A stretch of 64,000 nucleotides of DNA from Aliidiomarina sanyensis (GCF_003987175.1 NZ_PIPM01000001.1:62001-126000); one strand, 5' to 3'; positions 34,310 through 44,438 are shown, counted from the first letter of the stretch. The notes: generated by a model from the letters alone, not told the origin. Numbers and translations are program-made.

Positions 34310-35176
34310 TTGCTAAAACAGCGTATATTAACCGCCATTGTCTTATTGCCGTTGGCCTTTTTTATCATCTTCGCACTCCCTATGCCTTGGTTCGCGTTGG
34401 CTGTGATGATTGTCTTGGGTTTGGCCGCGTGGGAATGGTCTCCTCTGATGTCGGTTCGAAATTTTGCTGGGCGAATTGGCTACGTTGGGTTTGTTCTGGC
34501 TGCAATCGGAATGCTTTGGGCGTTTGTTCCCGTTGAACAATTTTGGGATGGTGCATCGCTCCATCCATTTATTTTAGCAGTGGTTGCAGTGGGCGGACTG
34601 TGGTGGTTGCTCGCTATTTTATTGGTATTTAACTTCCCGCGTAGTCAGCGTGTCTGGGCGCGCAGCCGAGCTTTCGTTGCACTGTTTGGTTTTCTCATTT
34701 TGGTACCAACCTGGGCGGCAGCCGTCGCATTGCGATCGCTGTTTTTCGAAGATAACCCAATTTTCGGCGCGTGGATGCTGTTGTTCGTATTAGGGCTCGT
34801 ATGGGCGGCCGACATCGGCGCCTATTTCGCTGGGCGCAAGTTTGGGAAGCGGAAACTGATGCCCCAGGTGAGCCCTGCGAAAACCTTGGAAGGTATGCTT
34901 GGGGGACTCGCCCTCTCGGTGCTGATTATGGCAATAGTTGCGCTTCTGTTACCGGTTAGTTATGGGCAACTACCTGGGTATTTTTTCGTGGGTGTTGTGA
35001 CCGTTCTGGTGTCTGTTTTTGGTGACCTCAATGAAAGTATGTTCAAGCGATGTGCAGGTGTGAAGGACAGTGGCTCGATTCTTCCGGGGCATGGCGGGAT
35101 TCTGGATCGAATTGACTCGCTCACCTCCGCGTTACCGATCTTTTTGATCGGTTACGTTCTGTTCGTCGTGGCATAA
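34310..35176 (+). CDS. cdsA: Phosphatidate cytidylyltransferase
   Basis: Makes CDP-diacylglycerol from phosphatidate and CTP, the common precursor of all membrane phospholipids. The 288-residue protein has about eight hydrophobic segments and the family signature near the C-terminus: SVFGDLNESMFKRCAGVKDSGSILPGHGGILDRIDS. The start is TTG at 34310 with GAGGAA upstream, two bases after uppS; no better ATG is nearby. It is an inner-membrane enzyme in the same operon as uppS and dxr. Confidence 0.96.
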   Translation: MLKQRILTAIVLLPLAFFIIFALPMPWFALAVMIVLGLAAWEWSPLMSVRNFAGRIGYVGFVLAAIGMLWAFVPVEQFWDGASLHPFILAVVAVGGLWWLLAILLVFNFPRSQRVWARSRAFVALFGFLILVPTWAAAVALRSLFFEDNPIFGAWMLLFVLGLVWAADIGAYFAGRKFGKRKLMPQVSPAKTLEGMLGGLALSVLIMAIVALLLPVSYGQLPGYFFVGVVTVLVSVFGDLNESMFKRCAGVKDSGSILPGHGGILDRIDSLTSALPIFLIGYVLFVVA

Positions 35177-35191
35177 GGGGTGGATGGCAGT

Positions 35192-36406
35192 ATGACCCCA
35201 CATCGAACGTCGCCCTCGCGTCCGCAACGACTGACGATTCTCGGAGCGACCGGCTCAATCGGCTTGAGCACGCTTGATGTGGTCGCACGTCATCCGGAAG
35301 ATTTTGAAGTGTATGCTCTGACCGCGCATAAAAACGTGCGAGCAATGCTGTCGCTGTGCGAAAAATATCGGCCAGAGGTTGCCGTAATGACGGACGCTCA
35401 GGCCGGCTCTGAGCTATCAGCAGAGCTCAATAAGCGGGGCATAAAGACAAAAGTCACGGTGGGATCGGATGCACTAATTGAGGTTGCGCACGATTCGACG
35501 GTCGATGTGGTGATGGCCGCAATCGTCGGGGCCGCAGGACTACTGCCTACGCTTGCAGCGGTTAAGTCAGGCAAGCGAGTCTTGCTGGCTAATAAAGAAG
35601 CCCTGGTCATGAGTGGGCAACTTTTTATTGATGCGGTACGGGAATCAGGTGCGCAACTATTGCCTGTTGATAGCGAGCATAATGCGATCTTTCAGGCGCT
35701 TCCTATTGCGGTACAACAAGATCATGGGGCGACCTTAGCAGACCATGGAATTCGAAAAATCTTACTGACAGGGTCGGGGGGGCCATTCCGTGAGCTTCCT
35801 CTCGATATGCTCCACACGCAAGGTCCCGAAGCGGCGTGTAATCACCCCAACTGGTCGATGGGTCAGAAGATTTCCGTTGATTCTGCGACCATGCTGAATA
35901 AAGGCCTCGAATACATCGAAGCGCGTTGGCTCTTTAATAGTCAGCGGGCAGAACTTGATATCGTGATTCACCCCCAGAGTGTTGTTCACTCCATGGTGCA
36001 ATATTGTGACGGGTCTGTGCTGGCCCAGCTAGGACAACCGGATATGCGGACCCCCATTGCCTATTGCTTGGGCTACCCCGAGCGCTTAGAGAGCGGCGTG
36101 GCTTCATTGGAGTTCCCCACTTTAGGTGCGTTGACATTTGCAGCTCCGGACGCTGCGCGTTATCCGCTGTTGCAACTGGCAATCGATGCATGTTGGGCAG
36201 GACAAGCAGCCACTACCACGCTGAATGCGGCGAACGAAGTGGCTGTCGCAGCGTTCCTTGAACGACGTATCCAGTTCGGTGATATTGCCAAGGTTTGTTT
36301 GGCGGTCATGGAACAAGCTTCGTTCCCAGCGGTCCACACCATAGACGAGATTTTGGCGCTTGATCATGAAGCCCGGATGCTCGCCAGCAAGATGTTGAGG
36401 GTGTAG
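35192..36406 (+). CDS. dxr: 1-deoxy-D-xylulose 5-phosphate reductoisomerase
   Basis: Converts DXP to 2-C-methyl-D-erythritol 4-phosphate with NADPH in the non-mevalonate isoprenoid pathway, feeding UppS. The 404-residue protein has the Rossmann motif [25 protein letters not shown] with LLANKEA before it, [12 protein letters not shown] for metal/substrate binding and [19 protein letters not shown]. The frame also offers GTG 35180, but that is one base after AAGG; ATG 35192 has better spacing from GGATGG. Just before rseP, as in many gammaproteobacteria. Confidence 0.97.
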   Translation: MTPHRTSPSRPQRLTILGATGSIGLSTLDVVARHPEDFEVYALTAHKNVRAMLSLCEKYRPEVAVMTDAQAGSELSAELNKRGIKTKVTVGSDALIEVAHDSTVDVVMAAIVGAAGLLPTLAAVKSGKRVLLANKEALVMSGQLFIDAVRESGAQLLPVDSEHNAIFQALPIAVQQDHGATLADHGIRKILLTGSGGPFRELPLDMLHTQGPEAACNHPNWSMGQKISVDSATMLNKGLEYIEARWLFNSQRAELDIVIHPQSVVHSMVQYCDGSVLAQLGQPDMRTPIAYCLGYPERLESGVASLEFPTLGALTFAAPDAARYPLLQLAIDACWAGQAATTTLNAANEVAVAAFLERRIQFGDIAKVCLAVMEQASFPAVHTIDEILALDHEARMLASKMLRV

Positions 36407-36409
36407 TCC

Positions 36410-37753
36410 ATGGAACAGTTACTTTGGTCGATCGGTGGTTTCATTGTTGCTTTGGGGTTAGTCGTGACCTTCCATGAGTTTGGTCATTTTTGGGTCGCGC
36501 GCCGGTGCGGTGTCAAAGTACTGACGTTCTCGATTGGATTTGGAAAACCAATTTTCAGCTGGAAGGGCAAAGACGGGACGCAATATCAAATCGCTGCAAT
36601 ACCGCTTGGGGGCTATGTTCGAATGCTCGATCATGAGCTCGATCCGGTCAGCGAAAACGAGGTTCCCCAGAGCTTCCGAGCAAAATCAGTAAAAGAACGC
36701 TTTGCCATTGTGTTAGCTGGTCCGATGGCGAACTTTATTTTTGCAATTGCTGCGCTTTGGTTGATGTTGATGATCGGCATGCCCGCCGTGAAGCCGATCG
36801 TTGGAGATATTACCGAAGGGAGTATTGCGGATGCAGCTGGCCTCCAATCGGGCTCTGAAATCCTCGCGATTGACCAGCGTCGAGTCCAAGATTGGCAAGA
36901 TGTAAACCTCGCCTTGGTGCGCCGGATGGGCTCATCGGAAACAACCTTTGAAGTTCTCGAACCGAGTGGGCAGCAGCGTGAAATTCGAATTCCCTTGGAC
37001 ACGTGGCGTTTTGATCCGGATCGCGAGTCGACCATTGGAAGTTTGGGCATTGATGTCTTTCGGCCAAAAATTCTTTCAAATATCACTCAAATTGCAGCGG
37101 ATTCACCCGCGGCGTCCAGTGCATTAGCGGTGGGTGATAAAATTATTGGATTTAATGGAACTCGCAGCGAAGATTGGGAACAAATAAGGAGCTTTATTGC
37201 AGAGCGTCCGAATACGGTGGTCACTTTTTTAATTGATCGCGATGGACGCGAGCGTTCTCTCGAGGTGAGACTCGGTGAAATAGAAGGACGAGGGTATCTC
37301 GGGGTTGTAACAGAAGCAGAACCTTATCCTGAAGCCTATCGCTTTACGCTGCAGTATGGTCCAATTGAAGCGTTACAAGGGGGCGTAGCGCGCACTTGGA
37401 ACCTTATGGGACTGACCATGAATATGGTTGGTAAACTCTTGACCGGCGATGTGTCTGTTAAGAACCTAAGCGGTCCAGTGGGAATTGCTCAAGGAGCAGG
37501 TGCCCATGCCAGTTATGGTCTGGTTTATTTTCTCAGTTTCCTTGCGTTGATTAGCGTGAGTTTGGGAATATTGAACTTGCTGCCGATCCCAATGCTCGAT
37601 GGGGGACATTTACTGTTCTACGTGATTGAGTGGATCCGCGGAAAACCTGTGCCAGAGCAAGTTCAGGAAGTGAGTTTTCGAGTTGGTTTGTTGCTACTGA
37701 TGACGTTGCTAGCGGTAACGTTGTTTAATGACGTAGGCAGACTTTTCTCGTAA
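36410..37753 (+). CDS. rseP: Site-2 protease RseP
   Basis: Inner-membrane zinc metalloprotease that cuts the membrane segment of RseA after DegS cleavage and thereby releases sigma-E; also cleaves remnant signal peptides. The 447-residue protein has the zinc motif HEFGH (H22, E23, H26), two tandem PDZ domains (about 115-195 and 205-290) and the C-terminal NLLPIPMLDGGHLL with the third ligand. Four membrane segments are visible. Starts three bases after dxr. Its substrate RseA is encoded at 57.5 kb in this window. Confidence 0.97.
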   Translation: MEQLLWSIGGFIVALGLVVTFHEFGHFWVARRCGVKVLTFSIGFGKPIFSWKGKDGTQYQIAAIPLGGYVRMLDHELDPVSENEVPQSFRAKSVKERFAIVLAGPMANFIFAIAALWLMLMIGMPAVKPIVGDITEGSIADAAGLQSGSEILAIDQRRVQDWQDVNLALVRRMGSSETTFEVLEPSGQQREIRIPLDTWRFDPDRESTIGSLGIDVFRPKILSNITQIAADSPAASSALAVGDKIIGFNGTRSEDWEQIRSFIAERPNTVVTFLIDRDGRERSLEVRLGEIEGRGYLGVVTEAEPYPEAYRFTLQYGPIEALQGGVARTWNLMGLTMNMVGKLLTGDVSVKNLSGPVGIAQGAGAHASYGLVYFLSFLALISVSLGILNLLPIPMLDGGHLLFYVIEWIRGKPVPEQVQEVSFRVGLLLLMTLLAVTLFNDVGRLFS

Positions 37754-37782
37754 AGAATTTATCTAACAATAAGACGTGTTGC

Positions 37783-40266
37783 ATGACATTGAAAAAGCTG
37801 TTTATTGGAGTAGTACTAGCGGGGACGGGGTTCACTTGGAACGCTCAAGCGTCAGACTCGTTCGTGGTGGATGACATTCAGGTACGCGGGCTACAACGAG
37901 TCGGTTTAGGTGCGGCATTGACCTATATCCCTATCCGAACCGGTGAGGAAGTCGATTCACAGCGTATTCGGCAAACGATCCACGAGTTGTACTCATCGAG
38001 TCATTTTGACGACATTCAAGTGTTTCGTGAAGGCGACTCCTTGGTCATTCGAGTCACTGAGCGACCAACGATCTCTCGTATTGTTCTCGATGGAAATCGT
38101 GATCTAAAAGACGATCAATTACTTGATAGCCTGAAGAATAACGGGATTGCAGAGGGAGAGTCGCTCGATCGGACGGCAATCTCATTTCTTGAGAAAAATC
38201 TAGAAGATTTCTATCACTCCGTGGGTAAATACAATGCCCAAGTGAATATTCGCGTGGTCAATTTGCCGCGAAATCGCGTGGAGTTACGTTTTAACTTTCA
38301 AGAAGGCCCAGCCGCTGCCGTTGAACAAATTAATTTCACCGGGAATGAGAACTTCAGTCGTGCGCAGTTAGTGCGTTTGATGGAACTTCGTGATCAATTG
38401 CCGTGGTGGAATATTCTCGGTAAGCGAAATTATCAGCAGCAACAACTAATGGGTGACCTCGAAGAGATTGAATCTTTCTATCAGAACGAAGGGTTTATCC
38501 GGTTCGAGATTTCATCTGTTCAGGTTGCTATCACACCTGAGCTTGAGGGCATTTATATCACGGTCAATGTCGATGAAGGTGAGCGTTATGACATTGACAC
38601 CGCCCGTGCAATTGGTGAACTCAGAGAGCATGAAGAGTTCTTGAATGCGTTCGTGGATGCACTTCGCGGACGCCGTTTCAATCAAGCGGAAGTAACCAGT
38701 GTAGAGGAAACGATCAAGCGTTATTTTGGGCGTTACGGCTATGCCAATACGGAAGTTCGAACGGTTCCAGATATTGATGATGAGCAACGCTTAGTCAACT
38801 TGACGTTTTCCATTGATCCAGGCCAGCGAATCTACGTCCGTCGTGTGATTTTTGAAGGAAATGATGCAACGCGTGACGAGGTTTTGCGCCGTGAGATGCG
38901 TCAGATGGAAGGCTCTTGGCTGTCTGAGCAACTCGTTGAGGTAGGTAAAACGCGCTTAGACCGGCTCGGCTATTTTGAAACGGTCGATGTAGAAACAGTT
39001 CCAGTTGCCGGCGAGCAAGATCAGGTTGATGTTGTTTATCGCGTCGTTGAGCAACCTTCAGGCACTATTTCTGCGGGAATTGGTTATGGCGATTTCGCGG
39101 GTTTGAGCCTGAACGCATCGATCGCGCAGGATAACTTTCTTGGATCAGGAAATCGTGTCGGCTTTGCGGTCGATACCAACCGCTTCTCGCGCCAAGTCCA
39201 GGTCAATTATGTTGATAATTACTTCACAGACGATGCGGTAAGTTTAGGCGGAAGTATTTATTATTCGCAATTTGACGCTCGCCAAGCAAACCTGCAACAG
39301 TTCAATCAGCGTTCGTGGGGCATTGGCACGGATGTAGGATTCCCAGTCAATGAATATAACCGCTTAAACTTTGGCGTTGGCTTTAACAATACTGGGATTA
39401 CCCAGTTACAGCCTTACGATCAAATTCGGTCGTTTTATCAACGCTATTCGGATCCAGCAGACCCATTTGGTTCGTTGAATTTCCGGAATTTTGATTTCAC
39501 GGCGTCCTGGACGCGAAACACGCTGAACCGGGGGATGTTCCCGACTGCGGGTACGTCGAATCGCTTGGTCGGTAAAGTGACTGTGCCTGGCAGTGACCTG
39601 CAGTATTTTAAACTGGATTATCGTTTCCGTTGGTATCGGCCGCTCGATAATGACCACGATTTCGTTGTATTGACACGCTTTAATGCGGGATACGGGAATG
39701 GATATGGGAGCGAAAACGGGTTAGATTTCACGTTACCGTTCTGGGAAAACTTCTACGGGGGTGGGCATGAGAGTCTCCGTGGATTCGAAACAAACCGTGT
39801 TGGGCCACGTGGAATCATTCGTCAGCCGCGCTTCATTTTGGGGCCACCTGACGCAGACGGTAATCGGGAGCAAATCGCACTCGGCCCGGAGAACGACCAG
39901 ATTGAAGTGGCACGTTTTGCTTCGATTGGCGGTAACGCGATGCTGAACGGTGGTTTTGAGCTGATTTTCCCAACGCCATTCGCCAGTGAAGCGGCAGCTC
40001 GCTCAGTACGGACGAGTGCCTTTATCGATGTCGGCGTGGTATGGGATACAGAATTTGACTTTGATCGCTATCGGAATCTCGATGTGGTCGGAAACACAAA
40101 TTTCTGGGATTACGGGAGTCCGCGAAACTATCAGGCATCCTATGGTGTCTCAGTTCAGTGGCTTTCGCCGATGGGTGTGTTGAGCTTCAGCTTCGGCTTC
40201 CCATTGCGGTCCCTCGATTCGACGTTTGAAGATCGCTTTACATTTAATATCGGAACGTCGTTTTAA
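37783..40266 (+). CDS. bamA: Outer membrane protein assembly factor BamA
   Basis: Central Omp85 component of the BAM complex that folds beta-barrels into the outer membrane. The 827-residue precursor has a signal peptide ending at about residue 23 (NAQAS), five POTRA domains (about 24-425; FVVDDIQVRGLQRVGLGAAL opens the first), and a 16-strand barrel (about 430-827) with the VGFPV/RGF elements: GHESLRGFETNRVGPRG is the lid-loop RGF motif. The last residue is phenylalanine, the C-terminal outer-membrane signal. It lies between rseP and skp as in E. coli. Confidence 0.98.
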   Translation: MTLKKLFIGVVLAGTGFTWNAQASDSFVVDDIQVRGLQRVGLGAALTYIPIRTGEEVDSQRIRQTIHELYSSSHFDDIQVFREGDSLVIRVTERPTISRIVLDGNRDLKDDQLLDSLKNNGIAEGESLDRTAISFLEKNLEDFYHSVGKYNAQVNIRVVNLPRNRVELRFNFQEGPAAAVEQINFTGNENFSRAQLVRLMELRDQLPWWNILGKRNYQQQQLMGDLEEIESFYQNEGFIRFEISSVQVAITPELEGIYITVNVDEGERYDIDTARAIGELREHEEFLNAFVDALRGRRFNQAEVTSVEETIKRYFGRYGYANTEVRTVPDIDDEQRLVNLTFSIDPGQRIYVRRVIFEGNDATRDEVLRREMRQMEGSWLSEQLVEVGKTRLDRLGYFETVDVETVPVAGEQDQVDVVYRVVEQPSGTISAGIGYGDFAGLSLNASIAQDNFLGSGNRVGFAVDTNRFSRQVQVNYVDNYFTDDAVSLGGSIYYSQFDARQANLQQFNQRSWGIGTDVGFPVNEYNRLNFGVGFNNTGITQLQPYDQIRSFYQRYSDPADPFGSLNFRNFDFTASWTRNTLNRGMFPTAGTSNRLVGKVTVPGSDLQYFKLDYRFRWYRPLDNDHDFVVLTRFNAGYGNGYGSENGLDFTLPFWENFYGGGHESLRGFETNRVGPRGIIRQPRFILGPPDADGNREQIALGPENDQIEVARFASIGGNAMLNGGFELIFPTPFASEAAARSVRTSAFIDVGVVWDTEFDFDRYRNLDVVGNTNFWDYGSPRNYQASYGVSVQWLSPMGVLSFSFGFPLRSLDSTFEDRFTFNIGTSF

Positions 40267-40283
40267 GCGCGCTTCGATGACTG

Positions 40284-40289
40284 TATAAT
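40284..40289 (+). promoter_or_regulatory. Possible -10 box upstream of skp
   Basis: A perfect TATAAT lies 34 bases before the skp start, in the bamA-skp gap. The base run at the -35 position (TTTTAA) is poor, so this is a weak promoter at best. Confidence 0.35.
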
Positions 40290-40322
40290 TTAATAAATTT
40301 TTTGCATGAAGAGGATAGAACC

Positions 40323-40835
40323 TTGAAAGCAGTAATGACTAGCGTTTTTGCAGTACTTGTTTTAATCACCATGGCCATGCCATCGGCAGCGTTCGCAAGT
40401 GACGGAAAGATTGGAACGGTGAACGTAAACCGGATCCTTTCGGCGATGCCTGAATATGAAGAAATTGGCGCCAAGCTTGAAGAAGAGTTTGCCGAGCCAA
40501 TTCAACGAATTCAGCAGCTGGAACAGGAATTCGAAGCCTTAAATGAGCGCTTGCAGCGTGATCAAGAAACCATGACACCGGATGAGATTCAAGAGGCTCA
40601 ACAAGAATGGCAAGCACGCCGTGTTGGATTGCAACGGAGTGGCGAGCAGTTAAACCAATACATTCAAATGCGGGAAACAGAAGAACGGAACCGTCTGTTA
40701 CAGAAAATCTTTACCGAAGTTGAAGCGTACGCTGAAGCCAACGGATATGATTTAATTCTTGATTACACCCGCGTTCCTTTCTCTCGTGAATCGATGGATG
40801 TGACTGATAAAATCATTGAGCGTCTGCTAAACTAA
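40323..40835 (+). CDS. skp: Periplasmic chaperone Skp (OmpH family)
   Basis: Trimeric periplasmic chaperone that holds unfolded outer-membrane proteins before BamA. The 170-residue precursor has a signal peptide (KAVMTSVFAVLVLITMAMPSAAFA) cleaved after about residue 25, then the OmpH domain starting KIGTVNVNRIL, with long coiled-coil helices rich in Glu and Gln (residues 45-130) forming the tentacles. The best start is TTG 40323, seven bases after GAGGA; an upstream ATG at 40302 precedes the ribosome site, and ATG 40335 lacks one. Directly after bamA and before lpxD. Confidence 0.93.
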   Translation: MKAVMTSVFAVLVLITMAMPSAAFASDGKIGTVNVNRILSAMPEYEEIGAKLEEEFAEPIQRIQQLEQEFEALNERLQRDQETMTPDEIQEAQQEWQARRVGLQRSGEQLNQYIQMRETEERNRLLQKIFTEVEAYAEANGYDLILDYTRVPFSRESMDVTDKIIERLLN

Positions 40836-40879
40836 AGCGCATTCTATTGAGCTTAACGTTTAGAACAAAAGGATCATAA

Positions 40880-41902
40880 ATGACGCTGAACGATCTCGCG
40901 GCGATGATCGGTGCAACAGTGCGTGGAAACGGCGCAACTGAAGTAACCGGTCTCGCCACTCTTGCGAATGCCGGCCCATCTCAGGTCGGCTTTCTTGCGA
41001 ATGCTAAATATAAAAATCAACTGAAGACCACTCGCGCAGCCGCTGTGATTATCAGCCCAGAGCATGACGACGACGCACTGTTACCCGCTGCACTTCTTAC
41101 CGATAATCCATATCTTGCATACGCTCGTGCGGCTCAAGCCCTCGATACGACACCCAAACAAGCCCAAGAGATTCATCCGAGTGCAGTGATTGCCGAGGAT
41201 GTCGTGCTGGGTGAGGGCGTAAGTATTGGCCCCCATGTCGTGATAGAGAAAGGCGTAAGGCTGGGTGCAGGGGCAGTTATTGGTGCAAATTGCTCAGTGG
41301 GTGAGGGAGCGCAAATTGGTGAACATACACGTCTGTGGCCAGGCGTTCACATTTACCATCGGGTTGTGATTGGAGCGCGTTGCACCCTGCACTCGGGCGC
41401 TGTTATTGGTGCGGATGGCTTTGGTTGGGCCAGTGATCGTGGAAAATGGGTTAAAATCCCCCAGCTCGGTTCGGTTGTGATTGGCGATGACGTTGAAGTC
41501 GGCGCGAATACGACAATCGATCGGGGTGCGCTCGATGACACGGTCATTGCTTCGAATTGCATTATTGATAACTTGTGTATGATTGCACACAACGTTCAAA
41601 TCGGCGAGGGAACAGCCATTGCAGGTCAAACTGGAATTGCTGGTAGTGCGAAGATCGGACGGTATTGCCTTGTTGGTGGGCAGACCGGAATAAATGGACA
41701 CATCACCATTGGTGACGGCGTGCAGATTCATGGCATGACAATGGTCACCAAGGATTTGCCAGCGAAAGGCGTGTACGCGTCCGGGCTTCCCGTAGTTGAT
41801 CAGTCAACCTGGGCTAAGTCCGGAGCGCGCGTTCGGCAACTCCCGGAGCTCTTTCTCCGTGTCCGAGCGCTTGAACGCAAGCTAGAGACGCCTGATAAAT
41901 AA
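40880..41902 (+). CDS. lpxD: UDP-3-O-(3-hydroxyacyl)glucosamine N-acyltransferase
   Basis: Third step of lipid A synthesis: transfers a 3-hydroxyacyl chain from ACP to the 2-amino group of UDP-3-O-acyl-glucosamine. The 340-residue protein (341 in E. coli) has the N-terminal uridine-binding domain ([20 protein letters not shown]) and a left-handed beta-helix of hexapeptide repeats. The catalytic histidine is H237 in [11 protein letters not shown], and GGQTGINGH follows. AAAGGA lies upstream of the ATG. Part of the skp-lpxD-fabZ-lpxA-lpxB run. Confidence 0.97.
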   Translation: MTLNDLAAMIGATVRGNGATEVTGLATLANAGPSQVGFLANAKYKNQLKTTRAAAVIISPEHDDDALLPAALLTDNPYLAYARAAQALDTTPKQAQEIHPSAVIAEDVVLGEGVSIGPHVVIEKGVRLGAGAVIGANCSVGEGAQIGEHTRLWPGVHIYHRVVIGARCTLHSGAVIGADGFGWASDRGKWVKIPQLGSVVIGDDVEVGANTTIDRGALDDTVIASNCIIDNLCMIAHNVQIGEGTAIAGQTGIAGSAKIGRYCLVGGQTGINGHITIGDGVQIHGMTMVTKDLPAKGVYASGLPVVDQSTWAKSGARVRQLPELFLRVRALERKLETPDK

Positions 41903-41915
41903 CGGAGGAATTCCA

Positions 41916-42371
41916 TTGAACGAAAATGCGCAACCTGGATTTGATATTCAGGAAATTCAAAAGATTTTACCCCATCGCTATCCATTTGCACTGATCGATC
42001 GGGTGATTTCCTATGTCCCGAACACCTCACTTCATGCGATTAAAAATATCACCATGAATGAGCCGGTGTTTATGGGACATTTCCCTGGAAACCCAATTTT
42101 TCCCGGCGTACTATTACTTGAAGCGATGGCGCAGGCAACCGGGCTCCTCGGTTTCAAAATGATGGAAAACGTGACAGACAACGAAATCTATCTTTTTGCG
42201 GGAATTGATAACGCACGCTTCAAGCGTCAGGTTATCCCTGGGGATCGTGTCGATTTCCATGTTGAGTTCGTCAAAGAAAAGCGTGGAATTTGGAAGTTTA
42301 CTGGGCGTGCAGAGGTGGATGGGAAGATCGCCTGTACCGCTGAAATCATGTGTGCCAGAAGGACGTCTTAA
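41916..42371 (+). CDS. fabZ: 3-hydroxyacyl-[acyl-carrier-protein] dehydratase FabZ
   Basis: Hot-dog-fold dehydratase of fatty-acid elongation, competing with the lipid A pathway for 3-hydroxyacyl-ACP. The 151-residue protein has the [12 protein letters not shown] motif at residues 18-29 and the catalytic pair H55 ([11 protein letters not shown]) and E69 (LLLEAMAQ). The start is TTG 41916, six bases after GGAGGA; no in-frame ATG with a ribosome site is closer. Its TAA stop is directly followed by the TTG start of lpxA. Confidence 0.97.
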   Translation: MNENAQPGFDIQEIQKILPHRYPFALIDRVISYVPNTSLHAIKNITMNEPVFMGHFPGNPIFPGVLLLEAMAQATGLLGFKMMENVTDNEIYLFAGIDNARFKRQVIPGDRVDFHVEFVKEKRGIWKFTGRAEVDGKIACTAEIMCARRTS

Positions 42372-43139
42372 TTGATTCACAACACTGCGATAATTGATCC
42401 AAAAGCGCGTATTGGCTCCAACGTGACAGTGGGGCCTTGGACGTATATCGGTCCCGATGTTGAAATTGGCGATGATTGTATTATCCACTCGCATGTGGTG
42501 GTAAAAGGGCCAACGCGCATTGGGCGTGGCAATCGTATTTTTCAGTTCTGTTCCGTAGGCGAGGATTGTCAGGATAAAAAATACAAAGGCGAGCCGACGG
42601 AGCTCGTCATTGGCGATCGCAATGTGTTTCGTGAGGGATGTACGATCCATCGAGGTACGGTGCAAGACAACAGTCTGACGCAGATTGGCAGCGATAATTT
42701 ATTTATGGCATATGTCCATGTCGCTCACGATTGCTTGATTGGTTCGAACAATATTCTCGCGAACAATGCGACGCTCGCAGGCCATGTTCATGTCGGCGAT
42801 TTCGTGATTTTGGGTGGCTTCACGGGAGTGCACCAGTTCTGCCGAATTGGCTCACACAGTTTTGCTGCGGTCAGCTCAGTGGTTGTGCAAGATATTCCTC
42901 CGTTTGTTATGTGTCAGGGCCACAATGCAGTGCCTCGCACAATCAATAGTGAAGGGCTGCGTCGGCGCGGGTTCTCTGCTGAGGCCATCACGAACATCAA
43001 GCGTGCCTACAAATCGCTGTATCGAAAAGGCTTGACGATTGAAGAGGCGATAGTGGAAATCAAAGCACTGAATGAGCCTCACTTAGACGACTTCGTTGAT
43101 TTTATTCGTGACTCTCAACGGGGCATTATCCGACCATGA
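42372..43139 (+). CDS. lpxA: Acyl-ACP--UDP-N-acetylglucosamine O-acyltransferase
   Basis: First step of lipid A synthesis. The 255-residue protein (262 in E. coli) is a hexapeptide-repeat beta-helix: the start IHNTAIIDPKARIGSNVTVGPW is typical, the catalytic base corresponds to H119 in HVAHDCLIG, and the C-terminal helical part holds GLRRRGFSAEAI. The start codon is TTG at 42372, with AAGGA eight bases upstream inside fabZ and no gap after the fabZ stop. lpxB overlaps its end by 4 bases. Confidence 0.97.
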   Translation: MIHNTAIIDPKARIGSNVTVGPWTYIGPDVEIGDDCIIHSHVVVKGPTRIGRGNRIFQFCSVGEDCQDKKYKGEPTELVIGDRNVFREGCTIHRGTVQDNSLTQIGSDNLFMAYVHVAHDCLIGSNNILANNATLAGHVHVGDFVILGGFTGVHQFCRIGSHSFAAVSSVVVQDIPPFVMCQGHNAVPRTINSEGLRRRGFSAEAITNIKRAYKSLYRKGLTIEEAIVEIKALNEPHLDDFVDFIRDSQRGIIRP

Positions 43140-44326
43140 CGGACGCCACATCACAGTTGACGAACACAACGGGCGCCACGAAGCGCCCGTTCCTTATTGG
43201 CATTGTTGCAGGCGAAGCATCGGGAGATATCCTGGGTGCTGATCTGATGCGCGGCTTACAGCAGATTTTCCCTGATGTGGAGTTTATTGGTGTCGGTGGC
43301 GAACGTATGGAAGCCGCCGGTTTACGCTCACTTTTCCCGCTGGAAACGCTCTCGGTGATGGGGATTGTCGACGTGATCAAGCAGCTGCCGAGTTTGTTGC
43401 GCGCGCGGAAGACTGTGGTAGAGACGATGCGAAGCCGGCAGCCCGATGTTTTTATTGGTGTCGACGCGCCGGACTTCAATCTCCCAATTGAAAAGAAGCT
43501 GAAACACGCAGGGATCCCAACCGTCCATTATGTGAGTCCGTCGGTTTGGGCATGGCGTCCAAAACGTATCTTTGGCATCGCCGAGGCAACCAATTTAGTT
43601 TTGGGAATCCTCCCATTTGAAGTCGATTTCTATGCACGTCATCAGGTGCCGTATAAGTTTGTCGGACATCCGCTTGCAGATGAAATCCCTGAGGTTAGCG
43701 ATCCTGTTCAAGCACGTGAGGCGCTTGGAATACCTACGGATGGGCGATATATTGCACTGCTACCGGGGAGTCGGGGCAGTGAGGTCGGTTTGTTAGCGGA
43801 ACCCTTTTTAAAGGCCGCCGCAATATTGAAGGACCGCTTTCCAGACGTAAAATTCCTCGTTGCTTTCGCGAATGAAAAACGCCAAGGACAGTTCATAGAC
43901 TCACTTGAACGTCTGGGGCTCGAGCTACCGTTGATTTCTTTTCAACAGCAAAGTCAGTCGGTTCTCGCAGCCAGTGATGCTGTGCTCTTGGCGTCTGGAA
44001 CGGTATCCCTCGAGGCCATGCTGGTGAAACGCCCGATGGTGGTCTGTTATCGCTTTGCATGGCTGAATTACCAGTTACTCCGACATTTCGTTCGATTACC
44101 CCACTTTTCGTTACCCAACCTTCTTGAGGGCGGCCCGCTGGTTCGGGAATTACTGCAAGATGAAGTAACCCCAGAGCGCATTGCTGCGGAGCTCGAAATC
44201 CTGTTGACCCACGATCAGGGCACAACGATCGCACGTTTTCACGAATTGCATCAGGCTCTGCGCCAAAATGCGGGACTACGGGCGGCAGAGGGTGTCCGGG
44301 ACGTAATCTTCAGCGCAAAATCTTGA
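43136..44326 (+). CDS. lpxB: Lipid-A-disaccharide synthase
   Basis: Peripheral membrane glycosyltransferase (GT19) joining 2,3-diacyl-GlcN-1-P with UDP-2,3-diacyl-GlcN. The 396-residue protein (382 in E. coli) shows GIVAGEASGDILGADLMRGL, VGVDAPDFNL-type segment near residue 105, YVSPSVWAWRPKR and the C-terminal LLASGTVSLEAML and LPNLL elements. The first 19 residues are an extra Thr-rich extension. The ATG overlaps lpxA (ATGA). A terminator follows, and the usual next genes rnhB and dnaE are not here (see findings). Confidence 0.96.
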   Translation: MTDATSQLTNTTGATKRPFLIGIVAGEASGDILGADLMRGLQQIFPDVEFIGVGGERMEAAGLRSLFPLETLSVMGIVDVIKQLPSLLRARKTVVETMRSRQPDVFIGVDAPDFNLPIEKKLKHAGIPTVHYVSPSVWAWRPKRIFGIAEATNLVLGILPFEVDFYARHQVPYKFVGHPLADEIPEVSDPVQAREALGIPTDGRYIALLPGSRGSEVGLLAEPFLKAAAILKDRFPDVKFLVAFANEKRQGQFIDSLERLGLELPLISFQQQSQSVLAASDAVLLASGTVSLEAMLVKRPMVVCYRFAWLNYQLLRHFVRLPHFSLPNLLEGGPLVRELLQDEVTPERIAAELEILLTHDQGTTIARFHELHQALRQNAGLRAAEGVRDVIFSAKS

Positions 44327-44360
44327 CGTCCAAGCTTCTATATTTAACTTTCGAAATCAT

Positions 44361-44398
44361 ATAAAAACCATTATTCATTCTTCGAATAGTGGTTTTTC
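44361..44398 (+). terminator. Intrinsic terminator after lpxB
   Basis: Stem of about 14 bp with one G-T pair, AAAAACCATTATTC pairing with GAATAGTGGTTTTT (44363-44376 with 44384-44397), seven-base loop and T-rich 3' arm. It closes the envelope gene block. Confidence 0.8.
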
Positions 44399-44408
44399 GC
44401 TTGTTGAT

Positions 44409-44438
44409 TTGAGTTGATCCGGACCCACTCCTTATACT
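44409..44438 (+). promoter_or_regulatory. Probable sigma-70 promoter for the hydroquinone reductase/pirin genes
   Basis: TTGAGT (44409-44414), 18-base spacer and TATACT (44433-44438), 22 bases before the ATG and directly after the lpxB terminator. Confidence 0.5.

Noticed and set aside
42114-42665. 183-codon minus-strand open frame across fabZ-lpxA
   Set aside because: Antisense to two strongly conserved genes and with no recognisable family pattern or start signal.
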